DNA of 64,000 nt from Sitta carolinensis (taxonomy: Eukaryota; Chordata; Aves; Passeriformes; Sittidae). Position 1 is the stretch's first letter. Each line of letters opens with the position of its first letter. Both the position numbers and the translations under genes were made by a program. Of this stretch, positions 41,866-53,784 are shown one piece after another. The notes beneath the pieces are model-generated. The model did no database searches. It saw only the letters and a program-made list of their open reading frames with translations, and had not been told where the DNA came from. The stretch spans positions 16,713,528 through 16,777,527 of the forward strand of contig JAVUNC010000006.1 of the NCBI GenBank assembly GCA_032173965.1, read 5' to 3'.

Positions 41866-42300
41866 TAAGCTCTAAAAGATTTGCAGCAAGTCCTAAATAT
41901 GAAATAAAGTGGGGAAAATTAGGCAATACATTCTTTTTTTTTTTTTTTTCTTTATCTGATAGGGCAACAGTCTTTCAGCATAAAGAGGTCATAAGTGTCA
42001 TATATGTTTAATACAGTAAAGCTTTAGGGTTACTTGCACTTAAAATTCTTATAATTCACTATGTAAATAGAAGGTAATAAATGAGATACCCAAAGACTAT
42101 ATTCACATGATGAGAAATGTTAAAAACCATAATTGTTATTTACATTTTTTGTTGTAACACCTAATTTGTGATTCCTGTTTGCCTGAAGACTCTAAAAGCA
42201 TTAGGCTTTTTTTGCACTGGAACAGTTAATCTGGGAAGTGCTCCTCATATCATATTGCTAAAGTATATATAGTATATATAAATACTTTTGCACATAAAAC
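41866..42300. other. Spacer between two CR1 fragments
   Basis: AT-rich DNA with a T-rich run around 41934-41949 and a TATA-rich stretch at 42265-42283. No gene or further repeat family recognised. Confidence 0.5.
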
Positions 42301-42542
42301 AGAATAGAATATTTTCAGTTAGAAGGGACCTACAATGATCATATAGTCAAATTAGCTTACCAATTCAGGGCTGACAAAAAGTCAAAGCATATTTTTAAGA
42401 TTGTCAAAATGTCTCTTAAAAACTGACAGGCTTGGGGCTTCAACCACATCTCCAGGAAACCTGCTTGACCATGCTCTCTGAAGAGATATTTTTCCTAATA
42501 TCATCTGAACCTCCTCTGAATGCAGCTTTGAAACATTCCCAG
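42301..42542 (-). mobile_element. CR1 retrotransposon 3' fragment, minus strand, older
   Basis: Complement of the CR1 3' end: 'agaatagaatattttcagtt' with 'agaagggacctacaatgatc', then 'ggcttggggcttcaaccaca', 'tctccaggaaacctgcttga', 'tttttcctaatatcatctga', 'acctcctctgaatgcagc' and 'tttgaaacattccc'. It differs more from the recalled consensus than the copy at 41388 and belongs to a different CR1 subgroup. That suggests an independent, older insertion. Confidence 0.85.
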
Positions 42543-45500
42543 GAATGGCAAACTCCAGGAGGGAAAATGAAAGTCAGCTTTGCTTGAGTTCTAGATGTAA
42601 GAAATCTCAATTCTACTCCATACCAGTTTATTCTCCTTATTCTCCTATTACCCTAAAAATATTTCTTGATTATTTTTTTCTGTTTGAGTTTTATTCCCTC
42701 TCCAGAGATAGGGCCTGAGGCAAATAACTACAGATATTAAATGGATGAAGTTTAGGGAAAATAATTTTCATCCACTTGAAAGCTGATAATGAATTTGAAA
42801 TTTTAAATGAGGAGGATTTGGAAAATGTGTTTTAAACACATATAAAATCCTGGCTTAGAGAAAAAAGTCTTTTTTATCAAAAGAGTTCTCTGAGACAGGA
42901 GGAGTCTGAGGACATTAGTTATTTCTTAATTGTGTCTGCTATGCAGTACCTCAGAAAAGCTGATGCAGTGAGAAAAAAGTAATGACATTTTTTTATATTA
43001 TGACAGTGTGAATAACCAGTAGGCTGGTCAGCAAAATATTGTGGAACTAATTTTGCTTTTAGACAATTACATAAGCTATAAAGTCACTTTTTAAAAAGCA
43101 TAATTCTATCCATTTCTGTTCTCTGCTGTGAAACAATATTTTCTATACATTTATTCTACATTGCTCATGCCTCATCTCATAAAATGAGTCAACATAAGAT
43201 GCTCACTGAAGGGCACCATTGACTACATATTTTACTTCCACAAAATGTAGTGGCTGCAGATATTTATACAATATTAGTATGTTTTTCTATGTGCAGATAC
43301 TGACTCACAGAAATATATTTTGTATCAGACCATTTATTAAAACCATTAATTCTGAAAGAGTTTTTCTCAGGTTATTTTACAGATTTGCATACCATCACAT
43401 TACTTTGTTTATGTATAGTGGTCTCTCATAAACCCTTCTGAAATGGTAACAGACCACCTAAACAGCTTAACTTGTCTTATTTTTAGATAACAAAAGGATT
43501 AAAATGTTTGGAACAAGGCAATTTTCCTTTAATGGGAACACAGAGCAACCAAAGCAGATTTCATTGAAAAAATATGAAGGTGACACCTCTTGTTCTCTAT
43601 GGGCAGCATTCCAGTGAAATCATAAAATTAGTTTCTTACTACTTCCAAAATGTTGTGGAAGAAACCAAGGGAAGAAGCTTTCTTGATCAAATTCATAGGA
43701 CTAATGTGCTCAAATATTGCTGCAGATGTGTTAATGAGACTTAGCATTCAGTACATGCAGTAAATCCCCATTGCCTGAAATGAACCAATTAATGAGATGA
43801 AAGTATAATGTGGAACTTTATTATATAGATGTTGTAAATATTTCAGAATTTGTGTGTTTGTTAATTGTATGATCAATTGCATGATCTCAATTGTATGATC
43901 TGGGGTGGACTGAGAAGATATATTCTCTTGAATTAGTACTAGCTTTAAATCCACAAAATTTAGAGGACTCATAGCATTTTGCTTTCCTGCCTTCATGTAG
44001 ATCTTTCTGCAACAGAAGTAATGATCGGAGACTTGTTTTAATGTGTTGAAAATGCTTTAATTGAGCTTATTTCTTCTACAGAAGAGAGCCCAGAAACAAG
44101 TGGTTTTGAAGTAAATGTGTCTTTGCATTTTTTTGTTTTATTGATAAATGTCTTGGTTGTATAATTCTTGGCGTCTCTCTGTTATGAATAACCCTACATT
44201 CATTTCTATACTTTTTAATTATCCACTCTTGCTTAAGACATAATCAGCATTAAACCAGCTGTGCAACCTTGAATGTTGAAGGAACACCATCTCAGTAATA
44301 CATTGATAAAAACAGAGCAAGCAAGCTATTAATTTTAATGGAAGCCCACCCTTCTGGCTATTGCCTGGACACCATTTCAGAGCTGTATCCATTTATCATG
44401 AAGTACCATCCCTGGTGTACTCATTATAGGAATAGATTCCATTCCCTGTCAGACACTGTGACTAGCTAGATGCCTATCCTGGTCCAGTAAGGTCACCTTT
44501 GAGGTGAACGTTCCTTGTTAATACAGTGAAATGACTTGTGGAAACACTTATCAGTGGCAGAAGGAAATGTATGTGGTAAATAATGAAGTAGCTTAATACA
44601 ATTTCAAAATTGTTTGTCAAGAAGAATATGCACAAAGACATTTGGAATTTAATGCTGCAAAAGTCTTAATGAGTCCATCCTATCTATCTGTCCATCAGTA
44701 AAGAGTTCTGGCCAGAAGCTTAAACTGCTAAAAACGTCAGAAATTAAAAACTGCATGTCTCCTGATCTCCTAAGCTGCCAGGATATAAAAGTCTTAAATT
44801 AAATACCTGGATTTAGACTTGAATTCTTCTCTTTTAAAAATATATCTATAAGTGCTGTTATTCAGCAGGCTAAACCTAGTGAAGTCACATTAAGAATAAG
44901 CAAAATTTTTTTTTAAAATCATAACATTTTCCTATTTGTTGGACACAGATATAGACCATTCAGGTGGAAGATCAGTATCTCAAGTTCATGTTCCTTACCA
45001 GAGTGACTTACCAGATATGTGCATAAAGAACTGATGTCAGAGGCATCAGTACAATCATAATTTCCCTTACTACCACTTACTATCATTATATTGGTGCTAC
45101 AAGCAGTATGCACTCTGAATTATCTGAACTTAGTAACCTGCCAGGCCTGTTATACTTCACCCAAGAGTGTATCCAGTCATGATCACTTCACTCTGGTGAG
45201 CAGTAAACTTAGAGAAAGTGGTGTTGATGGGTTTATAGATTCTGTACTTGTTTTGCTTTGTATGGTGAAACTGCTGTAATGCTCTTATTTAGGAAAAACA
45301 TGAATATTCTGCAGCCATAATAAAGCATGCATGTACTCACTCACTCACTATTACTATTATATAAATACTTATATGATCCATAGGTCAATGCAGCCATAAA
45401 GTGCATTAACTTCTATATACCAGTATATGTTCATTTATATAGAATCAAGCATATATAAATTAGAACAGATGCCAGAAATATTATAGAATTTAAAGTTAAA

Positions 45501-45779
45501 ATAATATCACAACTGCTTACCTCACCTCAAATAAATCTTTCTCAGTGAGATGATTTAAAGCAATCTAGGTATTTTAGATACACATTCTTTTGTTATTTTG
45601 ATTACAAGCTCTCTGGTTAAATACCATAGCATACTTTGAATATAACCTTGAAAATAATGCTTCTGTTACAGTCAGAATAACATGGAAAAGTAGAAATCTT
45701 AAGGGAAGGGAGTCTGTGAAGAAGCATCCTATGTAGGGGACAGGAGTTGAGCCCTTTTGTCCAAGTGTCATTGGGTGCC
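42543..45779. other. Non-coding unique DNA
   Basis: No gene recognised. Open frames are all below about 83 codons. A small triplicated motif at 43863-43901 is listed separately. The DNA around 44300-44460 is of moderate complexity and unmatched. Confidence 0.5.
43863..43901 (+). repeat. Triplicated aattg(t/c)atgatc motif
   Basis: Three adjacent copies of a 12-14 bp unit: 'aattgtatgatc', 'aattgcatgatct' and 'caattgtatgatct'. The unit contains near-palindromic halves (caattg, gatc). It may be a small slippage product. Confidence 0.8.
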
Positions 45780-45848
45780 CGCATAGGGCCACGAGTTGAA
45801 CCAGGTGATCCTCTTGGTCCCTTACAACTCAGATTATAGGATTCTAAG
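45780..45848 (+). mobile_element. CR1 3' terminal fragment
   Basis: 'gggccacgagttgaaccagg', 'tgatcctcttggtccctta' and 'caactcagattataggattc' form the CR1 3' terminus in plus orientation. Only about 70 bp are recognisable. It ends just before a second CR1 segment in the same orientation. Confidence 0.75.
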
Positions 45849-45894
45849 AAGGGGCAGGGGCATGTTGCTCTCTCTTCAGGAATGGTTAGATCAG

Positions 45895-46852
45895 AAAGAA
45901 CTGACTAAATAAGAGCCATGAACAGGCTAAGAGCTTATGGGTAAAAATCAAGGATAGGAGCAGTAAGGGATGTCTTGTATTTGATGTCAGTCATAGCCTG
46001 CCTGATCGGGGCAGAGTGTTGTCAAGGCCTCTTTTTTCAACTACAGCACGGTGCTGAAGCCTGAGTATGGTGCTCAGGCTTTCTTCCCCAGAGGGAGATT
46101 GCAACCACCTGGATAGTTGCTGGGAAAGCAATACAACAGGCTGTAGGCAATTCAGGAGACTCCTGGAGTGCATCTGAACTTCTGGTCCAGGTTTTGGAGA
46201 AACTATCCCAGAGAAGAATTACTGATCTTTGTGCTTACCAGTGAATAAGCACAGAGTGTGAATGAGTTCCTTGGAAAGATTAGAGCCAGCCCTGGCTGTA
46301 TCAACTACATCATACTTGAGTCGGTGGTCTGGAAGAACATTGAAGGAACAAGGAGCAAAGTCAAGACCCTGAAATTCAGAAGAGAAAATTCTAGCTATTG
46401 AAGGAGATGGTGAATGAAACCTCCTGTGAAACTGTCCTTAGGGACAGAGGAGCTGGCCAGAATTGGCAGCTCTTTAAGGCCACTTAAAGTAAGTGCTCTC
46501 CATCCTGATGGGTAGGAAATCAAGCAGCGCAGGTTGGAAATCATCATGGTTAAACAAGGATCTGCTCCTCAAACTGAACAGTAAGAAAGAAATACTGTCA
46601 ATGGAAGCAGGGATAGGTGACCTGGAGAATGCAGTCTGGATGTATAATGATGGGATAAGGAAAGACAAGGCACGGATGGAATGGATCTTGGCAAAGGATG
46701 TGAAGAATTATGAGGGATTCTATAAGTCAGAAAAGAAAGGTCAAGAATAAGAAAGGTCACTGATAAATGAGAAGGGAGAACTGGTGGCAATAGACATGGA
46801 GAAGGCAGAGGTACTTAATGAGTTATTTGTCTTATACTTTCCAGACTGCTTC
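45895..46852 (+). pseudogene. CR1 ORF2 fragment, endonuclease end to pre-reverse-transcriptase
   Basis: This is a decayed piece of CR1 ORF2. It starts in the C-terminal part of the apurinic endonuclease region ('aagagcttatgggtaaaaat', 'catagcctgcctgatc', 'gggagattgcaaccacctgg', 'ggctgtaggcaattcaggag'). It continues into the linker before the reverse transcriptase. The frame at 46493-46750 encodes a stretch with W-x2-WLNKDLL near its start and ILAKDVKN about 45 residues later, both characteristic of avian CR1. The following 46760-46850 reads on, in another frame, as a linker segment with EKAEVLNELF. Frameshifts and stops are frequent. Similarity stops near 46852, before any reverse transcriptase motif, where unrelated sequence begins. 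Confidence 0.85.
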
Positions 46853-47319
46853 CATGAAGGTTGATCTCATCTGTTAGCAGATTTCTGTAAAAAGAAAAGT
46901 GAAAATTCGACCTACTACACATCAGTTATTAAAAAGAAGGAACAGTCCATTAAATGTTGATTGGGTTGGTGTGTCTACTACTAAAGTAACCAAGAAAGTT
47001 AAAAGGGCTTCCAGGAAGAGACATCATCACATTTCCCTGTCTGTTTCCTGTGAGCTTTCTCATGTAAATCCACCAGCAGTTGCTCCACTCTGAACTAGTT
47101 CCTTCAGTGAGGGTGTGCTGGCTTTATTCCTGCAAAAAGAAAACAATACAAGTCTCAAAGGTCCCAGAACGGGTTACCCCTTAGTGGCTCAAATTGTTCA
47201 ACAGCTGGGACTTTATATTTCTCAGGTGGACTCTGAAATTCTATTTCATTAAATGTTTGCCACACTGCTGTTGTTACTTCCCCTACCTTTTCAGGGTATC
47301 TCTGGATACCTGAAGGGAG

Positions 47320-47673
47320 TTATCTGGAGTCTGGAGGGAGTGAGAATACTTGTAGAAGTTCGACAAGCAGAGCCTGTGCTGTGGGGGGGTGAATGCTTTT
47401 ACCTCTGAGGGCATCTGTTAAGTATTGTTCTCCCTTCCAGATAAGTGCCAATTGAGCCTTGTCATGTTTCCAGCTTGGAATCATGAAAGATATATTTTTT
47501 ACATCTTGGGTTCCTTCTATCTGAGTTTGAGTTACCAGTTCCAGAAAATTTAGCACAGCAGTGGTTAAAGGTGCAGCATTATCATTCAATTGCCTGCAAT
47601 AAACTGGGCAGATAAGAGAATTAGAAAGGGAGTGTGAAACCACCCAACAATGTCCAAGTATACTGGTGCTCAT
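47320..47673 (-). pseudogene. Gag-like broken reading frame
   Basis: The 117-codon frame is the longest in the insert. It has an alanine/leucine-rich helical pattern (PLTTAVLNFLELVTQTQ near residues 36-52, then AQLALIWKGEQYLTDALRG near residues 73-91) without transmembrane segments or metal-binding cysteines. That would suit a capsid-type structural domain of a retroelement, but I recognise no specific family. It lies downstream, on the minus strand, of the 47716-48000 frame, from which it is separated by stops. It does not look intact or functional. Confidence 0.3.
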
Positions 47674-47715
47674 ATTGTGGCTGTTAGGTTTGTTGGATGT
47701 TGGATGCTGCAGCTG

Positions 47716-48000
47716 TTAGTGGAGCCAAATCATCTGTAGCTTCAGAAAATCCATTTTCTGCTGCAGCAAAAATTCAGCACTGTGATACACCAGCAATTCT
47801 TTATTTAGGGACTGTAAGTGCTGCCCAGAGTGCACTGCAGACTCTGGATTTCTTTTAGGGTTAAGATTAGAAGACATCTGCTTCTCACCCAGGAGCCATA
47901 AATCAACCTTATCAGTTTGGCAAAAAGCACTTGTTCCACTTACTCCAGTGATTTTAACTCTTTGCTGTCTGGTTGTACACCCAGCTTCCCAGCATCTCAC
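47716..48000 (-). pseudogene. Broken reading frame in the same insert
   Basis: A 94-codon frame with no domain I recognise. The second half is leucine-rich and polar. It precedes the 47320-47673 frame in the minus direction and probably belonged to the same ancestral coding region. Stops upstream separate it from the 48196-48423 frame. Confidence 0.25.
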
Positions 48001-48674
48001 TGCATTAAGACTGACTGGATACTGATCTCACACGATTTATGGCCAAACTCTGCTATCTTGGTGGATGCGTATGGCACTATTTTAATAGCAGTTTGCTGAC
48101 CTAGCCAATCATTTGTGGGTTTAGTTTTAATTAAAGTGTTGTAATGTTACTTCCTCATTATCTGATGTCGTTGCAAATTTCCTCATTTACAGATGTTAAT
48201 GCAAATGTTGCATCTTACTCTTTATCAGAACATGTCTGTTCACCTTCTCCAAAATCCTCCACTGGACACAAAAAATCTGAGTTATAAGACTCAGAAAAAT
48301 GTCACAGAAGCGTTCCATATCCTGAAATTCTTCCTGTAAGATTCTCTGTCTCATGCACATCCCAAAGCTCTGCCTGAAGCATTCTAAGGTAATGTGCCTG
48401 CCGCCTCTTCTTCTTCTTCTCATTTAAATGGTAGCACAATTCTTTCACCAAATCTTGTAAAGTTAGAATTATTCTATCTTCAGATTTCTGAGTAACTAAT
48501 CTCTACTTTTATTCTTCTTTAAGGGCAACAACCAAAAAGCAGCCTCTTTCAGATCAAAACCTAGTTGCAGATTCCTTCCTTCTGTGCTTATCTCAAATTC
48601 CCACTGTGTTGGTTTATCTTATGTCAAGTTCCTTTTGTGACCTTGGCAGAGTTTTAAGACAGGAAACTGTATTC

Positions 48675-48885
48675 TTAATGTCCTTAGAACAGTGGACCAA
48701 GTTGCCTAAAGGTCTGGGTGTACCATCCTTGGATGATGTGTTGAAGTACAGTTTGGATGGAGCCCTGAGGAATGTGATCCACTGGGTGGTGTCCCTACCT
48801 GTGATAGGTAGGGTTAGAACTGGATGAAATTAATGTCCCTCCCAACCCAAGTCATTCTATTATTGATTAGATAGGAATGTATCTG
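48675..48885 (+). mobile_element. CR1 retrotransposon 3' end
   Basis: 'cagtggaccaagttgcctaa', 'accatccttggatgatgtgt', 'tttggatggagccctgagga', 'gtgtccctacctgtgatagg', 'tgaaattaatgtccctcc' and 'caacccaagtcattctatta' follow the CR1 3' order in plus orientation. It has the same orientation as the ORF2 segment at 45895-46852, so the two may be the ends of one original copy. If so, the reverse transcriptase region between them is missing or replaced. Confidence 0.82.
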
Positions 48886-51800
48886 ACTGTATGTATAGAC
48901 AGAGGAGCTAAAAAAAAAAAAAATCACAATACTCTGATAAAAGCTGACAGGGATATATAAAGTGGATTTTAATACATTATGGATTTTGATGATGTTAACT
49001 GTTCTCTGAATCACACCATGTGCAAAATACAACAGTGAATACTTTTTTATAAAATCTACAAATATTAAATAAACACTTTCCCCATGCATTTGGTGCAACT
49101 GCCTTTTCCTGCCTATCTCCCCACTTCATAAAGAACATTACTCTCCCCAAGGCTGTGTAATTGACCTTATAGATGGCTTAAATTCAATTCTTATCCTTCA
49201 AGCATTTTTGGAATAGCTCATTTTCAAATCAAGGGCTGCACTGTCCGTCTCAGGTCAGTTGACATAGAAATGCAGGGATTTCTTTTGACTAGTTTTGATG
49301 AGATTTGTTTATGAGCTGTAATGAAATGGCTGCTAAGGTAAACAATGTCCTCAGGCTGAAAACTGTAAGCAACTAGACCAGCTGTCTTCCTAGCCAAACA
49401 CCACTACATATTTCCTGATGATCTCTACCTTATTATGTTCCCATTATCAGAGTAGATTGTTACATTACAAGAAAAGTGACGACAGGATACATAAAATTCA
49501 TTGTTCTTGGCACATTTTAGAAGTGAACTTCTCTACAGAATCTCTTTGTTTTTCTGAGATATCTCGATCCAATGAATTTTAGAGATTGACTGGTATCTTT
49601 CTTTTTTGCTCTTGGAGTTAGTTGGAGTGTATATGGATCTCATCTTTCATGTTTTTGTTCTAGACATGTCCCCATAATATTTTATATAAAAAGGTTATGT
49701 CGATTTGAACAGATTCCATTTTTTTTCTCTACCTGAGTGAGGCTAGTAGGTTTTATCCCATTTTATAAAAATAGCTAATAGAATGTTGCAAGAGAGAACA
49801 AAAAGAACTGCTGAGAAAGGAAACAAACCCAAAACTCTTCAGCTGTTGCACAGTACCTGCTGCCTGCCATCACCCCAGCCAATACCCACTGATCGATTGG
49901 TGTTACTGGAGCTTCATGTTGTGTGCTGTGAGTCAGCCTCTGGACTGCACTGAAGTGCTGTAGTTCCAGAGATTTCTCTTAAGTTCCAGCAGTGTATGTT
50001 AACTCAAGATTGGGCCTCATTATCACTAAAAAGTACACCCTTTTTAAATGCTGGAGGCACTTTGCTGTATGTCTGACTTCATGCCCAAATTTTGCTGATG
50101 GCTGTAACAGCACTACTTCCTTGTGTCTCATTGCCAGCAAAGAAATTGCCTGTATCAACTTAGTAACACTTTAACCATGCATATTAGCATTTTTGCATCT
50201 GTTAAATGTGTTCTAAAATTTTATAAAGCACAACCATAAATTTAGAGATAACTAAAATCTACTGGTTACTAAGGGCTTTTTAAGTCTGTTTTTATGTATA
50301 AGTATATTCAAGGTTGTCCTCATTCTTACATTTTTTTCTCTCTTTTTTTTTTTTTTTTTTTTTTTTTTGAAAAACTATTCTAGTGGAAAATGCTGTTCCC
50401 CATGTTGGGCACATCCTTTGACAGCCAAGTTCACAACACTTTCTGTGCTTGTAATAAATATCATGGCTTATTTATTTATGTTCAGTCATGTCTCTTCTGT
50501 AAACTGTATTTAAGTTGCTGAAAAAGATTTATTTTTCAGCTTGCCATAAAATGGATTGTGCATGTAAATGCCTGAACAGTAGCACTTGCAGGAATATAGC
50601 AGCTTTATGTTGAAATATAGTAATGTCGTACATCTCCACTTAATAACATAAATTCAGATTTTGTTTGGGTTCTTCTTAGGTACATTTAATTATTGCATAA
50701 TTTTTCCCAGCCATTGCCTGCTTCAGGTTTGTGACTTGAAAATAAAATTAAAACTAAATAAAGTGAAAAACTGCAGGGCATTATTAAAAATGAATCTTTC
50801 ACAAATGAGAAATGTTGATTAAAGATAAAATAGTTGGCAAAATAATTCTCTAGGAGCTGTGTAATTAAGCCAAGCTTCATCTAAACTTCATCCATTTAAA
50901 GAAAAAAAGTTTCTAAACTTACTTTTAATTGACTTTATTCACTAAATTTAAAAGAATACAGGCAATAAGAAGAAAGGGATTTTAAAATTTGCAACAGACA
51001 TTCCCACATTAGACTAAGGAATACATTGTATTTCTAATCATTTTTGCTCTTTCAAAATTAGAAGACAATCAAATTCACTTAGTAAAAATGTGACTAATGA
51101 TATAAAAGACACGAGTGATATTTAAGAAATATGTATTAACATTGGTTTCAATATTGAAAATGCTGAATAAAAAGTACTATTTTTCAACACTATTGGAAAG
51201 TATTTCAGTGCTACCATCATAAAAACAAAATCACTGAATTAAAAAACTGTGTGGACAAGAATATTCTAAGGTCTTCTGGTATAAAATATTTCATAGATAG
51301 AGATTTAGAGGGGAAACAGCAAAATTTTTTATTTTTTTTTATAGAAAGTAAGACTTCATTCCAAAGAAGGAAACCACTTAAAAATATATTTTGATAAATT
51401 TCATGCTTATTTGATAAGAAATATTTTAGGTAATCAACAGTATTTTCTCCTTGGCAATGACACTCTGCAAATCTACAAGAAATAACATAACATCAGGTAG
51501 CTAGAAAAGTTATTGCTGACAATTAACCTGAATTTATTATAGAATATAGTAGTTTAGAGATTTAGTTACCAACGTCTAACCAACAAGCAAAAAGAAGTCA
51601 TTCACTTTTGATCATGTGTGACGTGATCTGATAGGCAACGGGTACTTGCCACCAAAAATAATAAATCTATGCCTGTATACAAAGTCCAGTGGCTGAATTT
51701 CCCTTCCTAATTAAAAACAAACACTCCATCAGTCAGATCAATTGAAGCATCACATAGACATTTTACGTTGTTCTTCCATCAAGCATTAGAGAGGACTATT

Positions 51801-52020
51801 TGACTAGCTGAAAGAGACTTACAGTATTGCAAAGATCCTGATTGAGACTTCAACCATACAGATATCAGTGAGAGTTTTTCCACTTATCCCATTGTGGCTA
51901 ATATTTCATCATAGTCCAGGATGGAAGGCTGCAGAAAAATGTATACTAGAATAGCAAAAGCATAATACCAAACTTTGTAAAAGATGCATCAGCCTTAACT
52001 ACCCATGATGCATTAAACGT
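48886..52020. other. Non-coding unique DNA
   Basis: No gene recognised. A 14-nt A run lies at 48910-48923 and a T run at 50343-50368. The interval 49850-50165 has slightly higher G+C, with fragments such as 'cctgctgcctgccatcacc' and 'gtgagtcagcctctggact', which resemble an eroded GC-rich repeat I cannot name. Open frames are all about 94 codons or shorter. Confidence 0.5.
50343..50368 (+). repeat. Poly-T run, 26 nt
   Basis: Twenty-six consecutive T residues, equivalent to poly-A on the minus strand. No retroposed body was recognised on the left side, where it would lie for a minus-strand insertion. Confidence 0.88.
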
Positions 52021-52030
52021 GATGATGATG

Positions 52031-52072
<42 letters not shown>

Positions 52073-52081
52073 GTAATAATA
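52018..52081 (+). repeat. (GAT)n/(AAT)n trinucleotide microsatellite
   Basis: Three to four GAT units lead into about fourteen uninterrupted AAT units (52031-52071), followed by an imperfect 'agtaataata'. The poly-isoleucine minus frame 51946-52149 is read from this repeat and is not a gene. Confidence 0.95.
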
Positions 52082-53784
52082 GCACTTTGTTGTGCTATCT
52101 GTTTCTCATTGTAACAATGGCAAGACCAAGAAAGGGCTAACCACTGCATATATCATCAGACATAAGGGACCTAAACAGGTATCTGATTTTCCCTCATGCC
52201 ACACCATTCCTATTCCTGATATTTTTTAGCCAGTATCATTTTTTTAATTGCAAAGTGAAATAGATAGTACTTTAATTTTAAATTAAGACTCTAGGTATGA
52301 AAGAGATGGAATGGTATTTTCAGGATGATTCACATACGTATCAACTATTTTGTTTATGCAAATGTAATTGCCAAACTCAAATTCCCTTCTAATGGACCAT
52401 GCATAATGTCAGGGTCTCTGCTGTCCACTCAAATGCCATAGAATACATCTGACTTTATAATGAGCCAAACAGTTGTCTCTTCATAATCTCAAGATAGCCT
52501 TCTGTTAGGTATCTGATTCCAAATTTTACAACACTATAGTGGAGATTATGTGCTTTCATGGCTAAAATCCAGTTGAAGATGTACTTGCTCTGAATTCTCT
52601 CACATTTTGTTAAAATTATTGGCAAGCAGTTGCCTTCATATCCTTTGCAGTGAAAACGTTTGACCTTACAGAGTCCAAATGGCTTATTGCCTAGTTTTGA
52701 TCTACTTTGTACACTAATGGGGAAGAGATCAAAACCAGATGACAGACATCAAGGCAAACGGCCAGTGGCAGAATGGTAGGCCTGTAGGCAGAAAACTAAA
52801 ATAAACCTGCCAAGTATTATTTATCTCAAGCAATAACTACCTCAAGCTGACCGCTTTTATGATTAACTTCCAAATGGTTACTGAGAACCACCAACAAAAT
52901 TTATTTTGAAATTTGACAGCTTGAACCTTTATTCATCTTCTAATATGGATTTTCTTGCATTGATTTTAGAAAGCAATGCAGAAGAACCATATTTGATAGA
53001 AGCACATAAAGGCAGACAGATCTGGAGAAAATACAAATATGGCCATATAAAAAAAAAACGGCAACAAAAATAAGTAACTTTCCTATGTTTTTCTTTGGTC
53101 AAGGACAGTGTTAGGCAATTTCAGTTTCATGGAACTTTAATCATGTATGTTGGCAGTGTGTCTGCTATATTATTCTCTCTAATATAACCTCAAGCAAAAG
53201 GATTTAACTACAGATATAGCAAAGGGAAAAGTATTAAAACTTAATAAGAAAACTTTTTTTCTTAATTAAAAAGATTAAATTAGACTGTGTTTCTACTATA
53301 GCTTTATAACCTCTACCAACAAGCAACAATTATCCTCGGAATCACAAATAATAGAAGACCTATACAAAAATACTAACTTGGTAAACAAATATTATTGTCA
53401 TAATTAAGCCACAATTTTGTCACTACAAATTATATTTTTAGTTTAAGTATAGTGGCTTGTGTTTCTTAGCTCTTCAATATCCTTAAACACATTCACATTT
53501 ACATGCTGAAGACTAGAACACCACATAGGGTAAGACAAATCTCAACAAGCCATTGCTTCAATTTTGTTCTTTTGTTAAAAGAAACAAGAGTAAAACATAA
53601 CATATAAAACACAACCACAGTACCTTGACCCAGGCATCCAAAAACAAAACAACCTGGACATTTAGGCAAAATTAAATTAAATTTCCTAATTATTTTTCAA
53701 GCTTTTTGCCCAAAATCAGGTATATAAATGTGTGTTAACAAAGTACAATGCCAAATTACAATTGCAAATTAGGCTTCTGTGAGG
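52082..53784. other. Non-coding unique DNA
   Basis: AT-rich, with no open frame of 60 codons or more starting inside it apart from the repeat-driven frame beginning at 53748. No transposable element recognised. Confidence 0.55.

Larger units (their letters stand above)
46853..48674 (-). mobile_element. Unclassified insert with gag-like remnants, inside a CR1 copy
   Basis: About 1.8 kb separates the CR1 ORF2 segment from the CR1 3' end and lacks CR1 reverse transcriptase. Coding-like composition is on the minus strand. The region near 48400-48480 encodes a charged, coiled-coil-like stretch including LQDLVKEL, followed by a basic run of K and R. Frames at 48196-48423, 47716-48000 and 47320-47673 follow in the same direction, broken by stops and shifts. 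Past the last frame, near 47170-47215, a proline-rich segment reads PLRGNPFW. The size and arrangement suggest a retroviral gag remnant, but I see no zinc knuckle, protease or LTR, so the class is unproven. Boundaries are approximate. Confidence 0.4.

Noticed and set aside
51946..52149. Minus-strand frame with poly-isoleucine
   Set aside because: The run is the translation of the AAT microsatellite.
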